Shown: positions 1-6,903, counted from the first letter of the stretch. The stretch: DNA of 12,715 nucleotides from an uncultured Angelakisella sp. (GCA_947564495.1 CANOCD010000008.1:1-12715); one strand, 5' to 3'. Made by a program: numbers and translations. The notes: generated from the letters alone by a model not told the origin.

Positions 1-17
1 GCTATATTAAATCCCAT
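1..17 (-). CDS. 5' end of a divergent gene, product unknown
   Basis: On the minus strand an ATG at 17-15 opens a frame reading M-G-F-N-I-A before the window ends. It is preceded by AAAGGAG (complement of 26-32) with 8 nt spacing, which is an excellent Shine-Dalgarno arrangement. Only five full codons are visible, so the product cannot be named. It is transcribed divergently from the RpiR-type regulator, and such neighbours are often members of the same regulon, but that is inference. Confidence 0.6.
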
Positions 18-59
18 GATAACTACTCCTTTCCTTTCCTCGCGCAGCTGATCCCCAAA

Positions 60-68
60 ATTATCTCA
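60..68 (-). promoter_or_regulatory. possible extended -10 promoter for the divergent left-edge gene
   Basis: Read on the minus strand this is TGAGATAAT, close to the extended -10 consensus TGnTATAAT. It would start RNA roughly 35 nt before the ATG at 17. No good -35 box is visible in the C-rich stretch behind it, so the call is tentative. Confidence 0.35.
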
Positions 69-93
69 TCCCCCTGCAAACCCCGCCCCCTTC

Positions 94-122
94 TTGCATT
101 TTCCCCCCGCCTATGCCATAAT
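94..122 (+). promoter_or_regulatory. promoter of the RpiR-type regulator gene
   Basis: TTGCAT (94-99) and CATAAT (117-122) are separated by exactly 17 nt, a good sigma-A-type match. Transcription would begin near 129-131. This leaves a leader of about 30 nt with the ribosome site at 145-152, and it supports placing the protein start near 161. Confidence 0.55.
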
Positions 123-144
123 AAAGAAAACCACCCCAGCGGGA

Positions 145-152
145 AGGGAGGA
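145..152 (+). promoter_or_regulatory. ribosome binding site that decides the RpiR start
   Basis: AGGGAGGA lies 8 nt before an ATC codon at 161. No ATG, GTG or TTG exists in the reading frame between the upstream stop (122-124) and the GTG at 239. The site therefore points to a non-canonical ATC start, or to a base change in an original ATG. Confidence 0.5.
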
Positions 153-160
153 ACAGGACC

Positions 161-943
161 ATCAACGGGAACTACTATCTCCTCACCAACCTCCTCTCGG
201 AGGAGGAGACGGGGATCATCACCAGCATCATCTCCCACGTGGAGCGGGGGGAGCGGCGGGGGGGCATCCAGCAGATCGCCGCCGAAAACTACGTCTCCTC
301 CACCTTTATCATCAAGATGTGCAAGCGCCTGGGCTTCGAGGGCTACAGCGAGCTTTTCTACCACCTCTCCCAGACGGTGGGGGCCTCGGAGGGGAGCGCC
401 GCCGCCGTCCGGCTCCGGGACCTCATCGACAACTACCGGGAGGGGATGGAGGGGGAGTTCTGCCGCCTCCTGGGGCGCTTTCGGGAGCAGAAGATCTTCA
501 CCGACGGCCGGGGCTTTTCCGACCTGGTGGCCGATTACTTCGTCCAGCGGCTGGCGGTCTGCGGCTTTCTGGTCTTTAACCAGGTCCACTTCTACGACTT
601 TATGATCTTCCAGGAGGGACAGGGTCGACCCGCCACCAACATCGACCCCACCCTCCTCATCGCCATCTCCCAAAGCGGGGAGACCGAGCCGGTCCTCAAC
701 GACGTCCGGGCGGCCCGGCAGCGGGGCTTTCGCATCGTCTCCTTTACCAAGCGGGGGGATTCCGCCCTGGCGGGGCTCTCCGACCTCTGCTTCGTGGTGG
801 ATGGCTCCAAGCAGACTTTGATGGGGGGCATCCCCAACCACTTCTTCGGACGGGTCATCCTGGCCTTCGAGGAGCTCATGGGCTGCTACCTCCGGGGGGA
901 ACCGGTCGAACCGGAGGGGGAAACGGGGAAAGAAGGAAAATAG
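161..943 (+). CDS. MurR/RpiR family transcriptional regulator (HTH + SIS)
   Basis: This is a transcription factor of the RpiR/MurR family, whose members bind DNA through an N-terminal helix-turn-helix and sense phosphosugars through a C-terminal SIS domain. Taking 161 as start gives 260 residues, normal for the family. Residues about 5-75 form the HTH region, with the typical ending KRLGFEGYSEL. Residues about 100-250 form the SIS domain, with the signature ISQSGET at 169-175 and a second phosphosugar-type segment around IVSFTKRGDS. The start codon is odd: codon 161 is ATC, placed correctly behind the SD site, and reads as (M)NGNYYLL. The first canonical start, GTG at 239, would remove the first HTH helices. 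It lies directly upstream of the phnD-like operon on the same strand, so it probably regulates that operon. The ligand is unknown; a phosphorylated metabolite is inferred. Confidence 0.85.
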   Translation: MNGNYYLLTNLLSEEETGIITSIISHVERGERRGGIQQIAAENYVSSTFIIKMCKRLGFEGYSELFYHLSQTVGASEGSAAAVRLRDLIDNYREGMEGEFCRLLGRFREQKIFTDGRGFSDLVADYFVQRLAVCGFLVFNQVHFYDFMIFQEGQGRPATNIDPTLLIAISQSGETEPVLNDVRAARQRGFRIVSFTKRGDSALAGLSDLCFVVDGSKQTLMGGIPNHFFGRVILAFEELMGCYLRGEPVEPEGETGKEGK

Positions 944-954
944 TAACGAAAACA

Positions 955-966
955 GAAAAATTTTTC
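955..966 (+). promoter_or_regulatory. 12-bp perfect palindrome, candidate RpiR operator
   Basis: GAAAAATTTTTC is a perfect palindrome centred between 960 and 961. It lies exactly where the -35 element of the following promoter should be. RpiR-family operators are commonly AT-rich palindromes with GAAA/TTTC-like arms, so this is a reasonable binding site for the regulator encoded just upstream. Its short length and low complexity limit confidence. Confidence 0.4.
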
Positions 967-977
967 GGCGGATGGTG

Positions 978-986
978 TGTTATACT
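978..986 (+). promoter_or_regulatory. extended -10 promoter of the phn-like operon
   Basis: TGTTATACT matches the extended -10 consensus TGnTATAAT with one mismatch. The expected -35 position (about 958-963) has no TTGACA and is occupied by the AT-rich palindrome 955-966. The leader to the ATG at 1069 would be about 75 nt. Weak -35 plus extended -10 plus an overlapping palindrome suggests a regulated promoter. Confidence 0.55.
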
Positions 987-1068
987 CAACATAGGGGTAG
1001 CGCGCCATCCGTTTTTGCCCGCCCCCTCCAACAAGAATGCAGTTTCGACCGACTAAGGAGGTACTCCC

Positions 1069-2166
1069 ATGAAAAGATTCACCGCTTTCGCCCTCTGCCT
1101 GGCCCTTTGCCTGGGCCTGCTGGCAGGCTGCGGCGGCAACAACGCCCAGCCCTCCAGCCCTGCCGCCCCCGCCCCGGAATCCGGCTCCCCCGCCCCGGCG
1201 GAGCCCGCCGCCCCCAGCGAAGTCAAGCTGGACAAGCTGAAGGTGTACTTCGTCCCCTCCCGGGAGCCCAGCGAGATCATCACCGCCACCGAGCCCCTCA
1301 AGGCCCTGCTGAAGGACGAGATGAAGAAGGAGGGCTACGACATCGGCGAGGTGGAAATTTCCGTGGGCACCACCTACGAGGCGGTGGGGGAGGCCCTCAG
1401 CGCCGGGACCGCCGACGTGGGGCTCATCCCCGGGGGCACCTACGTCCTCTATGACGACGGCTGCGACGTCATCCTCACCGCCACCCGGGACGGCCTGAGC
1501 AAGGACTTTGACGAGGCCAAGGACTGGAACGACGGCAAGGCCACCGAGGCTTCGGACAAGCAGGCCGTCTCCTACCGGGCCCTGATGATCGCCGGCCCCT
1601 CGGCCAAGGGCCAGGAGCTGGTGAAGAAGGTGAACGCCGGGGATGCCCTGACCTGGGACGACCTGGCCGGGGCCAACTGGAGCGTCATGGGCTCCTCCTC
1701 CCCCGCCGGGTACATCTACCCCGCCCTGTGGCTCCAGGACCGGTACCAGAAGGGCATCACCGACCTGCCCAACGCCGTCCAGGCGGATTCCTACGCCAGC
1801 GCCTTCGCCCGGCTGGCCTCGGGCCAGATCGACGTGCTGGTGACCTACGCCGACGCCCGCCGGGACTACGCCGAGCGTTGGAACACCGAGTTCGGCCGCT
1901 CCGCCTCCATCTGGGATGAGACCGGGGTCATCGGCGTCACCGCCCCCATCTACAACGACACCGTGTCGGTGAGCAAGACCTCCCCCATCATGGATGACGC
2001 TTTGATCGCCGCCCTCCAGGACGCCTTCATCAACATCGGCAGCACCCCGGAGGGGAAAGAGGTCATCGCCATCTACAGCCACAACGGCTACCAGAAGGCC
2101 CAGTCCGCCGACTACGACAACGAGCGGGCCGCCCAGAAGCTCATCCAGGAGCTTTCGGCCAAGTAA
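1069..2166 (+). CDS. phnD: PhnD-type phosphate/phosphite/phosphonate ABC transporter substrate-binding lipoprotein
   Basis: This is the extracytoplasmic binding protein of an ABC importer for phosphonates or related phosphorus compounds. The 365-residue product begins with a lipoprotein signal peptide (MKR, hydrophobic stretch, lipobox LAGC with the lipidated cysteine near residue 21) and a Pro/Ala/Ser-rich tether to about residue 48. The mature domain follows the PhnD pattern: an N-terminal strand KVYFVPSREPSEI, the segment AGTADVGLIPGGTYVL, a Ser-rich ligand loop at about 208-214 (GSSSPAG) before YIYPALWLQ, and ASGQIDVLVTYADA. The start is supported by AAGGAGGT at 1055-1062. It is the first gene of the transporter set and is separated from the ATPase gene by a hairpin terminator. 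The true substrate (phosphonate, phosphite, phosphate ester or nucleotide-like compound) cannot be read from sequence. Confidence 0.88.
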   Translation: MKRFTAFALCLALCLGLLAGCGGNNAQPSSPAAPAPESGSPAPAEPAAPSEVKLDKLKVYFVPSREPSEIITATEPLKALLKDEMKKEGYDIGEVEISVGTTYEAVGEALSAGTADVGLIPGGTYVLYDDGCDVILTATRDGLSKDFDEAKDWNDGKATEASDKQAVSYRALMIAGPSAKGQELVKKVNAGDALTWDDLAGANWSVMGSSSPAGYIYPALWLQDRYQKGITDLPNAVQADSYASAFARLASGQIDVLVTYADARRDYAERWNTEFGRSASIWDETGVIGVTAPIYNDTVSVSKTSPIMDDALIAALQDAFINIGSTPEGKEVIAIYSHNGYQKAQSADYDNERAAQKLIQELSAK

Positions 2167-2198
2167 CCCGACGTCAGCTTTCTTCTTCCTTTCATTTT

Positions 2199-2258
2199 GG
2201 GAGAGGGCGTTCCCCCCTGCGCCTTGCCGCGCAAGCGGAGGACGCCCCTCCCCTTTTT
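2199..2258 (+). terminator. intrinsic terminator/attenuator between phnD and phnC
   Basis: GGGAGAGGGCGT (2199-2210) pairs with ACGCCCCTCCC (2242-2252) with one bulged A. The enclosed segment can form its own small CTTGC/GCAAG hairpin, and five T residues follow (2254-2258). It sits inside an otherwise continuous operon, so it probably lets only part of the transcription continue into the ATPase and permease genes. Confidence 0.7.
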
Positions 2259-2290
2259 GTCTATCCGAATCATCAGAAACGAGGTGCCCA

Positions 2291-3049
2291 ATGATCGTCT
2301 TTGACCATGTTTCCAAGGTCTACCCCAACGGCACGGTGGGGCTCCGGGATGTGGAGCTGACCATCGGGGACGGGGAGTTCGCGGCCATCATCGGCCGGAG
2401 CGGGGCGGGAAAATCCACCCTGCTCCGGGCGGTGAACCGGATGCACGCCATCACCGACGGGACCCTGACGGTGGAGGGGGTCAACGTCTCCGCCCTCCGG
2501 GGGGAGGAGCTGCGCCGCTTCCGCCGGGGCATCGGCATGGTGTTCCAGTCCTTCAACCTGGTGAGCCGGACCACCGTCCTGAAAAACGTCCTCTCGGCCC
2601 GGGTCCCCGACCTCCCCTTCTGGCGGGTGCTCCTGGGGGCCTTCCGCAAGGAGGACAAGCTGGCCGCCCTGGAGGCCCTGGACAAGGTGGGCATCCTGGA
2701 CAAGGCGTTCATCCGGGCCGACCAGCTTTCCGGCGGGCAGCAGCAGCGGGTGGCCCTGGCCCGGACCCTGGCCCAGGACCCCAGGATCATCCTGGCCGAC
2801 GAGCCGGTGGCCGCCCTGGACCCGGTGACCGCCCGCCAGGTGATGCAGGACTTTGTGCGGATCAACCGGGAGCTGGGCATCACCATCCTGCTGAACATCC
2901 ACCACGTGGAGCTGGCCCTGGAGCACGCCGACCGGGTCATCGGCATCCGGGCGGGGGCGATCGTCTACGACGGGCCCTCCTCCCAGGTGGACCAGTCGGT
3001 GCTGGACGCCATCTACCGGGATGACGCCCCGGGGGAGGCGGAAAGATGA
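2291..3049 (+). CDS. phnC: PhnC-type phosphonate ABC transporter ATP-binding protein
   Basis: This is the cytoplasmic ATPase that powers the importer. The 252 residues carry every nucleotide-binding motif: Walker A GRSGAGKST (35-43), the Q-loop in MVFQSFNLV, the ABC signature LSGGQQQR (146-153), Walker B IILADEP (166-172) and the switch histidine region LLNIHHVELAL. Length and motif spacing are standard for PhnC. The start ATG at 2291 has GAGGTG at 2281-2286. The stop overlaps the next start as ATGA (3046-3049), so synthesis of the first permease is translationally coupled. Assignment to PhnC rather than another ABC ATPase rests on the flanking PhnD and PhnE genes and the characteristic insert after the Q-loop (SARVPDLPFWRVLLGAF). 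Confidence 0.92.
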   Translation: MIVFDHVSKVYPNGTVGLRDVELTIGDGEFAAIIGRSGAGKSTLLRAVNRMHAITDGTLTVEGVNVSALRGEELRRFRRGIGMVFQSFNLVSRTTVLKNVLSARVPDLPFWRVLLGAFRKEDKLAALEALDKVGILDKAFIRADQLSGGQQQRVALARTLAQDPRIILADEPVAALDPVTARQVMQDFVRINRELGITILLNIHHVELALEHADRVIGIRAGAIVYDGPSSQVDQSVLDAIYRDDAPGEAER

Positions 3050-3867
3050 AGCTCTACGACCGTGTCTTTAGGCCCAAGGAATACCGCCTCCCCAACGGCA
3101 AGATCGTGGAGGAGCGGTTCACCCGCCTCCCCCTGATCCTGGCCCTGCTCCTTTTCTGCTCTGTGGTGTCGGTGCGGGTCACCGGCTTCGACCTGGGGGT
3201 GCTGCTCCGGGGGGGACAGAGGTTCTTTGACATCCTCTTTGCCATGTTCCCCCCCAACGCCGCCTATCTGTCTAAAATATGGACCCCGCTTTTGGACACC
3301 ATCAAGATGTCCCTCCTGGGGTCGGCGGTGGGGGCGGTCCTGGCCCTGCCCTTTGCCGTCCTGGCCGCCAGCAACGTGGTCCAGAACCGGTGGGTGGTCC
3401 GGCTGGTCCGGCTCTTTCTCAGCCTGGTGCGGACCCTGCCCACCCTGGTCTGCGCCCTCATCGCCACCTACATCTTCGGCCTGGGCACCATGGCGGGGAC
3501 CTGCGCCATCGCCGTTTTTACCTTCGCCTACGTGGGCAAGCAGCTCTTCGAGCTCATCGAGACGGCGGACATGGGCCCCTTCGAGGCCATGGAGGCCCTG
3601 GGGGCCACCCGGGCCCGGGCCTTTGTCACCGCCATCCTGCCCCAAATTTTGCCCGCCTACCTTTCGGTCTCCCTCTTCTGCCTGGAGGGGAACGTCCGGT
3701 ACGCCTCCATCCTGGGGTACGTGGGGGCCGGGGGCCTGGGGCTCATCATGAACGAAAAGATCGGCTGGCGGGAGTACGACAGCGTGGGGATGATCCTCAT
3801 CGTCCTGTTCGTCACGGTGGTGGCCATCGAGGGTATCAGCCACGCCATCCGCAAGCGTCTGACCTGA
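3046..3867 (+). CDS. phnE: PhnE-type phosphonate ABC transporter permease, first copy
   Basis: This is the integral membrane permease of the importer. The 273-residue protein has a charged cytoplasmic N-terminus (residues 1-28), a first membrane segment LILALLLFCSVVSV, then several more hydrophobic segments. The BPD transporter signature (EAA loop) is visible as EAMEALGATRARAFVTAILP, the site that contacts the ATPase. The C-terminal part, GYVGAGGLGLIMNEKIGWREY, is typical of PhnE. It begins in the overlapping ATGA of phnC and is followed 15 nt later by a second PhnE. Two divergent PhnE copies normally form a heterodimeric channel. Confidence 0.92.
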   Translation: MKLYDRVFRPKEYRLPNGKIVEERFTRLPLILALLLFCSVVSVRVTGFDLGVLLRGGQRFFDILFAMFPPNAAYLSKIWTPLLDTIKMSLLGSAVGAVLALPFAVLAASNVVQNRWVVRLVRLFLSLVRTLPTLVCALIATYIFGLGTMAGTCAIAVFTFAYVGKQLFELIETADMGPFEAMEALGATRARAFVTAILPQILPAYLSVSLFCLEGNVRYASILGYVGAGGLGLIMNEKIGWREYDSVGMILIVLFVTVVAIEGISHAIRKRLT

Positions 3868-3882
3868 AAGGAGGCACGGGAA

Positions 3883-4692
3883 ATGGAAAACAAGATCAAG
3901 GCCGCCTATGAAAGCGCCCCCAAGACCTGGCGGCAGCAGCTGCTCCTGGTCCTTCTTGTCCTGGGCCTCCTGGCCTGGTCCAGCTCCACCGTCAAGCTGG
4001 GGAACACCGCCGGCAGCGGCCTGGAGGTGGCGGGGAACATCCTCTCCGGCATCTTCCACCCGGACACCAAGCTCCTGTTCAACTTCACCACTTCGGGGGT
4101 GGCCTACCTCCTCCTGGAGACCCTCTGCATCGCCTTTCTGGGGACCATCGTGGGGGCGGTCATCTCGGTGCCCTTCTCCTTTCTTTCGGCCACCAACCTG
4201 GTGCCCCGGCCTGTGGCTCTTCTGGGGCGGTTCGCCATCGCCGCCATCCGCACCGTGCCCGCCTTTATCTACGGCCTCATGTTCATCCGGGTCACCGGCC
4301 CGGGGCCCTTCGCCGGCCTCCTCACCATGTCCCTCTGCTCCATCGGCATGGTCAGCAAGATGTTCATCGAAAGCATCGAGGACCTGGACAAGGGCATCCT
4401 GGAGTCCCTGGACGCCGCCGGCTGCACCACCTTCCAGAAGATCCGCTACGGCATCCTGCCCCAGCTTTTCCCCGACTTTATGTCCACCCTCATCTACCGG
4501 TTCGATATGAACCTCCGGGACGCCACCGTCCTGGGTCTGGTGGGGGCCGGGGGCATCGGCGCCCCCCTCATCTTCGCCATGAGTTCCTACCGCTGGAACG
4601 AGGTGGGGGCCATCCTCCTGGGGCTCATCCTCCTGGTGCTGGTCATCGAGACGGTCTCCGCCCGTATCCGGGCCAAACTGACACGGGGGTAA
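3883..4692 (+). CDS. phnE: PhnE-type phosphonate ABC transporter permease, second copy
   Basis: This second permease, 269 residues, probably pairs with the preceding one. It has an N-terminal soluble stretch, a membrane segment LLLVLLVLGLLAW, further hydrophobic helices, the EAA-like loop ESLDAAGCTTFQKIRYGILP and the family C-terminal motif GLVGAGGIGAPLIFAMSSYRW. An excellent SD site (AAAGGAGG, 3867-3874) begins at the last base of the previous stop codon. It shares only moderate similarity with the first PhnE by eye, so this is a paralogue pair rather than a recent duplication. The stop is 4 nt before the next ATG, so the nucleotidase gene is clearly in the same transcript. Confidence 0.92.
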   Translation: MENKIKAAYESAPKTWRQQLLLVLLVLGLLAWSSSTVKLGNTAGSGLEVAGNILSGIFHPDTKLLFNFTTSGVAYLLLETLCIAFLGTIVGAVISVPFSFLSATNLVPRPVALLGRFAIAAIRTVPAFIYGLMFIRVTGPGPFAGLLTMSLCSIGMVSKMFIESIEDLDKGILESLDAAGCTTFQKIRYGILPQLFPDFMSTLIYRFDMNLRDATVLGLVGAGGIGAPLIFAMSSYRWNEVGAILLGLILLVLVIETVSARIRAKLTRG

Positions 4693-4696
4693 GGGC

Positions 4697-6217
4697 ATGG
4701 AAAAAACGCTTCGTGTCTGCTTTACCTCCGACCTCCACGCCTTTCTCTTCCCCACCGACTACCGGGGCCCGGAGGAGAAGGAGCTGGGGCTCTTCAAGTG
4801 CTGCAACCGCTTCCAAAAGGACGGCGGCACCCTGGTCATCGACGGGGGGGACCTCCTCCAGGGCTCCCCCCTGGGGGCCTTCTGCCACGATACCTTAAAT
4901 GACCCTGACTGTTTTTCCCAGGTGATGGACCGCTGCGGCTACGACTTTGTCACCCTGGGCAACCACGACTTCAACTACGGCATGGACTACCTGGGCCGGT
5001 ATCTGGACGGTCTGTCCGCCCGGTGCGTCTGCCAGAACCTGGTCCGGGAGGACGGCTCCACCCCCTTCCCCGCCCAAATTCGCCGGATGGAGAACGGCCT
5101 GCGGGTGGGCGTCGTGGGCCTGGTCACCGACCACGTCATGGTCTGGGAGCGCCCCGAGCACCTGGGGGGCCTTTCCGTCACCGACCCCGTCCCCGCCGCC
5201 CGGGCCGCCCTGGAGAGCCTTCGGGGGAAGGCGGACCTCACCATCTGCGTCTACCATGGGGGCTTCGAGCGGGACCTGGAGACGGGGCGGGTCCTTTCCG
5301 CCAGCACCGAGAACATCGGCTACCGCCTCTGCCAGGAGCTGGACTTCGACCTCCTGCTCACCGGGCACCAGCACCTCTGCATCCCGGGGCGGGAGGTGGC
5401 CGGGACCTACGTGGTCCAGGCCCCGGATTCCGGCAGGGCCTTTCTGGAGCTCACCGCCACAGTGGGAGAAAAGGGCGTCCGCTGGGAGAGCCGTGCCGTC
5501 CCCGCCGGGGGGAGCTGCGACCCGGCCCTTCTCCGGGACTTCGCCCCTGTCCAGGAGGGGGTGGACCGATGGCTGGACGTGGTGGTGGGCCGCCTGGACC
5601 GGCCCCTCCTCCCCGACGACCCTCTGGTCATGGCGGCCAGGGGCAGCGGCCTGGCAGATTTCTTCAACCGGGTCCAGCTGGAGGCCACCGGGGCCGACCT
5701 TTCGGTGAGCAGCCTTGCCAACGACGCCGCCGGGCTGCCCCAGACGGTCCGCCGCCGGGATGTCCTCACCGCCTACCCCTACACCAACACCCTGGTGGTG
5801 CTCCGGGTCACCGGGGCGGTCCTCCGCCGGGCCATGGAGCGGACGGCGGAATACTTCGCCCTGGACGGGGAGGGGAGGCTCCGGGTCTCGGAGGGGTTTC
5901 TCAAGCCCAAGGTGGAGCACTACAACTACGACTACTACGCCGGGGTGGAGTATGTCATCGACCCGGCCCGGCCCCAGGGCCAGCGGGTGGTCTCCCTTGC
6001 CCGGAAGGGCGTCCCGGTGGAGGACGGGCAGGAATTTACCGTCTGCCTCAGCAGCTACCGGGCCAGCGGCGCCGGGGGCTACTCCTGGTACGCCGGGTGC
6101 CCGGTGGTCCGGGAGATCAACGTGGAGATGACCGACCTGATCCTGGAGTTCTTCCAGCGGCACCCCGGCGGGGTGGAGCTGGAGGGGGCGGGGCTTCGGG
6201 TGGCGGGGGCGGAGTGA
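4697..6217 (+). CDS. cytoplasmic 5'-nucleotidase / 2',3'-cyclic phosphodiesterase family metallophosphoesterase
   Basis: This is a two-domain calcineurin-like metal-dependent phosphatase of the UshA/CpdB/YfkN superfamily, 506 residues. The catalytic domain shows all metal-ligand motifs: D12-x-H14 (SDLHAF), G51-D52 (GGDLLQG), GNHD at 88-91, H187 (YHGG) and GHQH at 223-226. The C-terminal substrate-specificity domain is recognised by YPYTNTLVVLRVTG, YNYDYYAGVEYVID and SSYRASGAGGY, which look closer to CpdB-like cyclic phosphodiesterases/3'-nucleotidases than to UshA. Unlike the classical secreted enzymes it has no signal peptide: the first motif begins at residue 12, so it should act in the cytoplasm. 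It is the last gene of the PhnDCEE operon, implying that it hydrolyses what the transporter imports. The exact substrate is unknown. Confidence 0.85.
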   Translation: MEKTLRVCFTSDLHAFLFPTDYRGPEEKELGLFKCCNRFQKDGGTLVIDGGDLLQGSPLGAFCHDTLNDPDCFSQVMDRCGYDFVTLGNHDFNYGMDYLGRYLDGLSARCVCQNLVREDGSTPFPAQIRRMENGLRVGVVGLVTDHVMVWERPEHLGGLSVTDPVPAARAALESLRGKADLTICVYHGGFERDLETGRVLSASTENIGYRLCQELDFDLLLTGHQHLCIPGREVAGTYVVQAPDSGRAFLELTATVGEKGVRWESRAVPAGGSCDPALLRDFAPVQEGVDRWLDVVVGRLDRPLLPDDPLVMAARGSGLADFFNRVQLEATGADLSVSSLANDAAGLPQTVRRRDVLTAYPYTNTLVVLRVTGAVLRRAMERTAEYFALDGEGRLRVSEGFLKPKVEHYNYDYYAGVEYVIDPARPQGQRVVSLARKGVPVEDGQEFTVCLSSYRASGAGGYSWYAGCPVVREINVEMTDLILEFFQRHPGGVELEGAGLRVAGAE

Positions 6218-6272
6218 AGGTTTATTTCGATCACGGCCCGGGTAATGGAAAACGAGTTCCTCATGTTAAGGT

Positions 6273-6317
6273 GCCCCGCAGGTCGGTTGGTAAAGCCGAT
6301 CTGCGGGGCGCTTTTTT
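6273..6317 (+). terminator. strong intrinsic terminator of the phn-like operon
   Basis: A 14-bp stem (6273-6286 with 6296-6309, one G-T pair) with a 9-nt loop is followed by GC and six T residues. It lies about 55 nt after the nucleotidase stop. On the opposite strand no T run follows, so it works in the plus direction only. Confidence 0.9.
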
Positions 6318-6355
6318 ATTCTTTCAAACAAAGCCGACAACGATGGGGGAAGCGG

Positions 6356-6496
6356 TCACAGCGCCACCCAGAAAGAAAACCTGACATCCTCCTCCCCGCT
6401 GACCCGATAGGCGGCCTCTACATCTAGCGCCATTCCCGGCCTCTTGAACAGCCAACGATCAACGACCCCCGTCCGGCCGCTGCCCTTAAAGCCCAT
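6356..6496 (-). CDS. hypothetical 46-residue protein downstream of the Rrf2 gene
   Basis: A short frame begins at an ATG (6496-6494) 11 nt after the Rrf2 stop, behind GAGGGGTG, and ends at 6356. It contains WLFKRPGMALDVEAAYRV and ends in FSFWVAL. It is not opposite any recognised gene, so it is not a shadow frame. The composition is protein-like, but codon bias is weaker than in its neighbours and I recognise no family. It could be a small regulon member co-transcribed with the regulator, the tail of a decayed gene, or chance. Confidence 0.3.
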   Translation of the reverse strand: MGFKGSGRTGVVDRWLFKRPGMALDVEAAYRVSGEEDVRFSFWVAL

Positions 6497-6507
6497 AAAC
6501 ACACCCC

Positions 6508-6903
6508 TCACAGATCCGCCAGGGTGAACCGGTCCAGATAGTCGGAGATCACCCGGTCCAGGCCCTGCCAAAGGGGGAGGGTCCGGCAGGCGTCCTTCCG
6601 GGGGCAGGCCGCCCGGCCCGGCTCCAGGCAGGCCACCGGGACCAGGGGGCCCTCCATCCGCTCCAGGATGTCCCTGACCCGGTACTCCTCCGGGGGACGG
6701 GCCAGGCGGTAACCGCCCCCCTTCCCCCGCTGAGCCTCCAGCAGGCCCCCCCGGGCCAGCTCCTTGACCACGATCTCCAGGTATTTTTCCGAGATCCCCT
6801 GGCGCCGGGCCGTGTCCTTCAGGGGGACAAAGCCCTCCCCCTGGTTGGCCGCCACATCCACCAAAAAACGAAGGGCGTACCGCCCCTTGGTCGAGATCAT
6901 CAT
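6508..6903 (-). CDS. Rrf2 family transcriptional regulator with three cysteines (IscR/CymR type)
   Basis: This is a winged-helix repressor of the Rrf2 family, 131 residues from the ATG at 6903, chosen because AAGGAGG lies 8 nt upstream and because the sequence then begins MMISTKGRYALR as in the family. The DNA-binding part includes LKDTARRQGISEKYLEIVVKELARGGLL and the wing RGKGGGYRLARPPEEY. C-terminal of it are Cys92, Cys100 and Cys106 (C-x7-C-x5-C). IscR uses a similarly placed Cys trio to hold an iron-sulfur cluster, whereas the cysteine-metabolism repressor CymR lacks one. Context points to sulfur control: it is divergent from metY and the cysE-cysK fusion, with palindromes over both promoters, so autoregulation plus control of the operon is likely. 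The cluster-binding role is inferred. Confidence 0.88.
   Translation of the reverse strand: MMISTKGRYALRFLVDVAANQGEGFVPLKDTARRQGISEKYLEIVVKELARGGLLEAQRGKGGGYRLARPPEEYRVRDILERMEGPLVPVACLEPGRAACPRKDACRTLPLWQGLDRVISDYLDRFTLADL

Noticed and set aside
239..943. GTG at 239 as the start of the RpiR regulator
   Set aside because: It would remove the first HTH helices, lies 85 nt beyond the SD site at 145-152 and has no good SD of its own; HTH-like sequence clearly extends back to 161.
886..2316. Long minus-strand open frame opposite phnD (and similar ones opposite the PhnE, nucleotidase, metY and cysE-cysK genes)
   Set aside because: These frames are rich in Gly, Pro, Arg, His and Val repeats, have no ribosome sites, and mirror the third-position GC bias of the real genes opposite. 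They are shadows.
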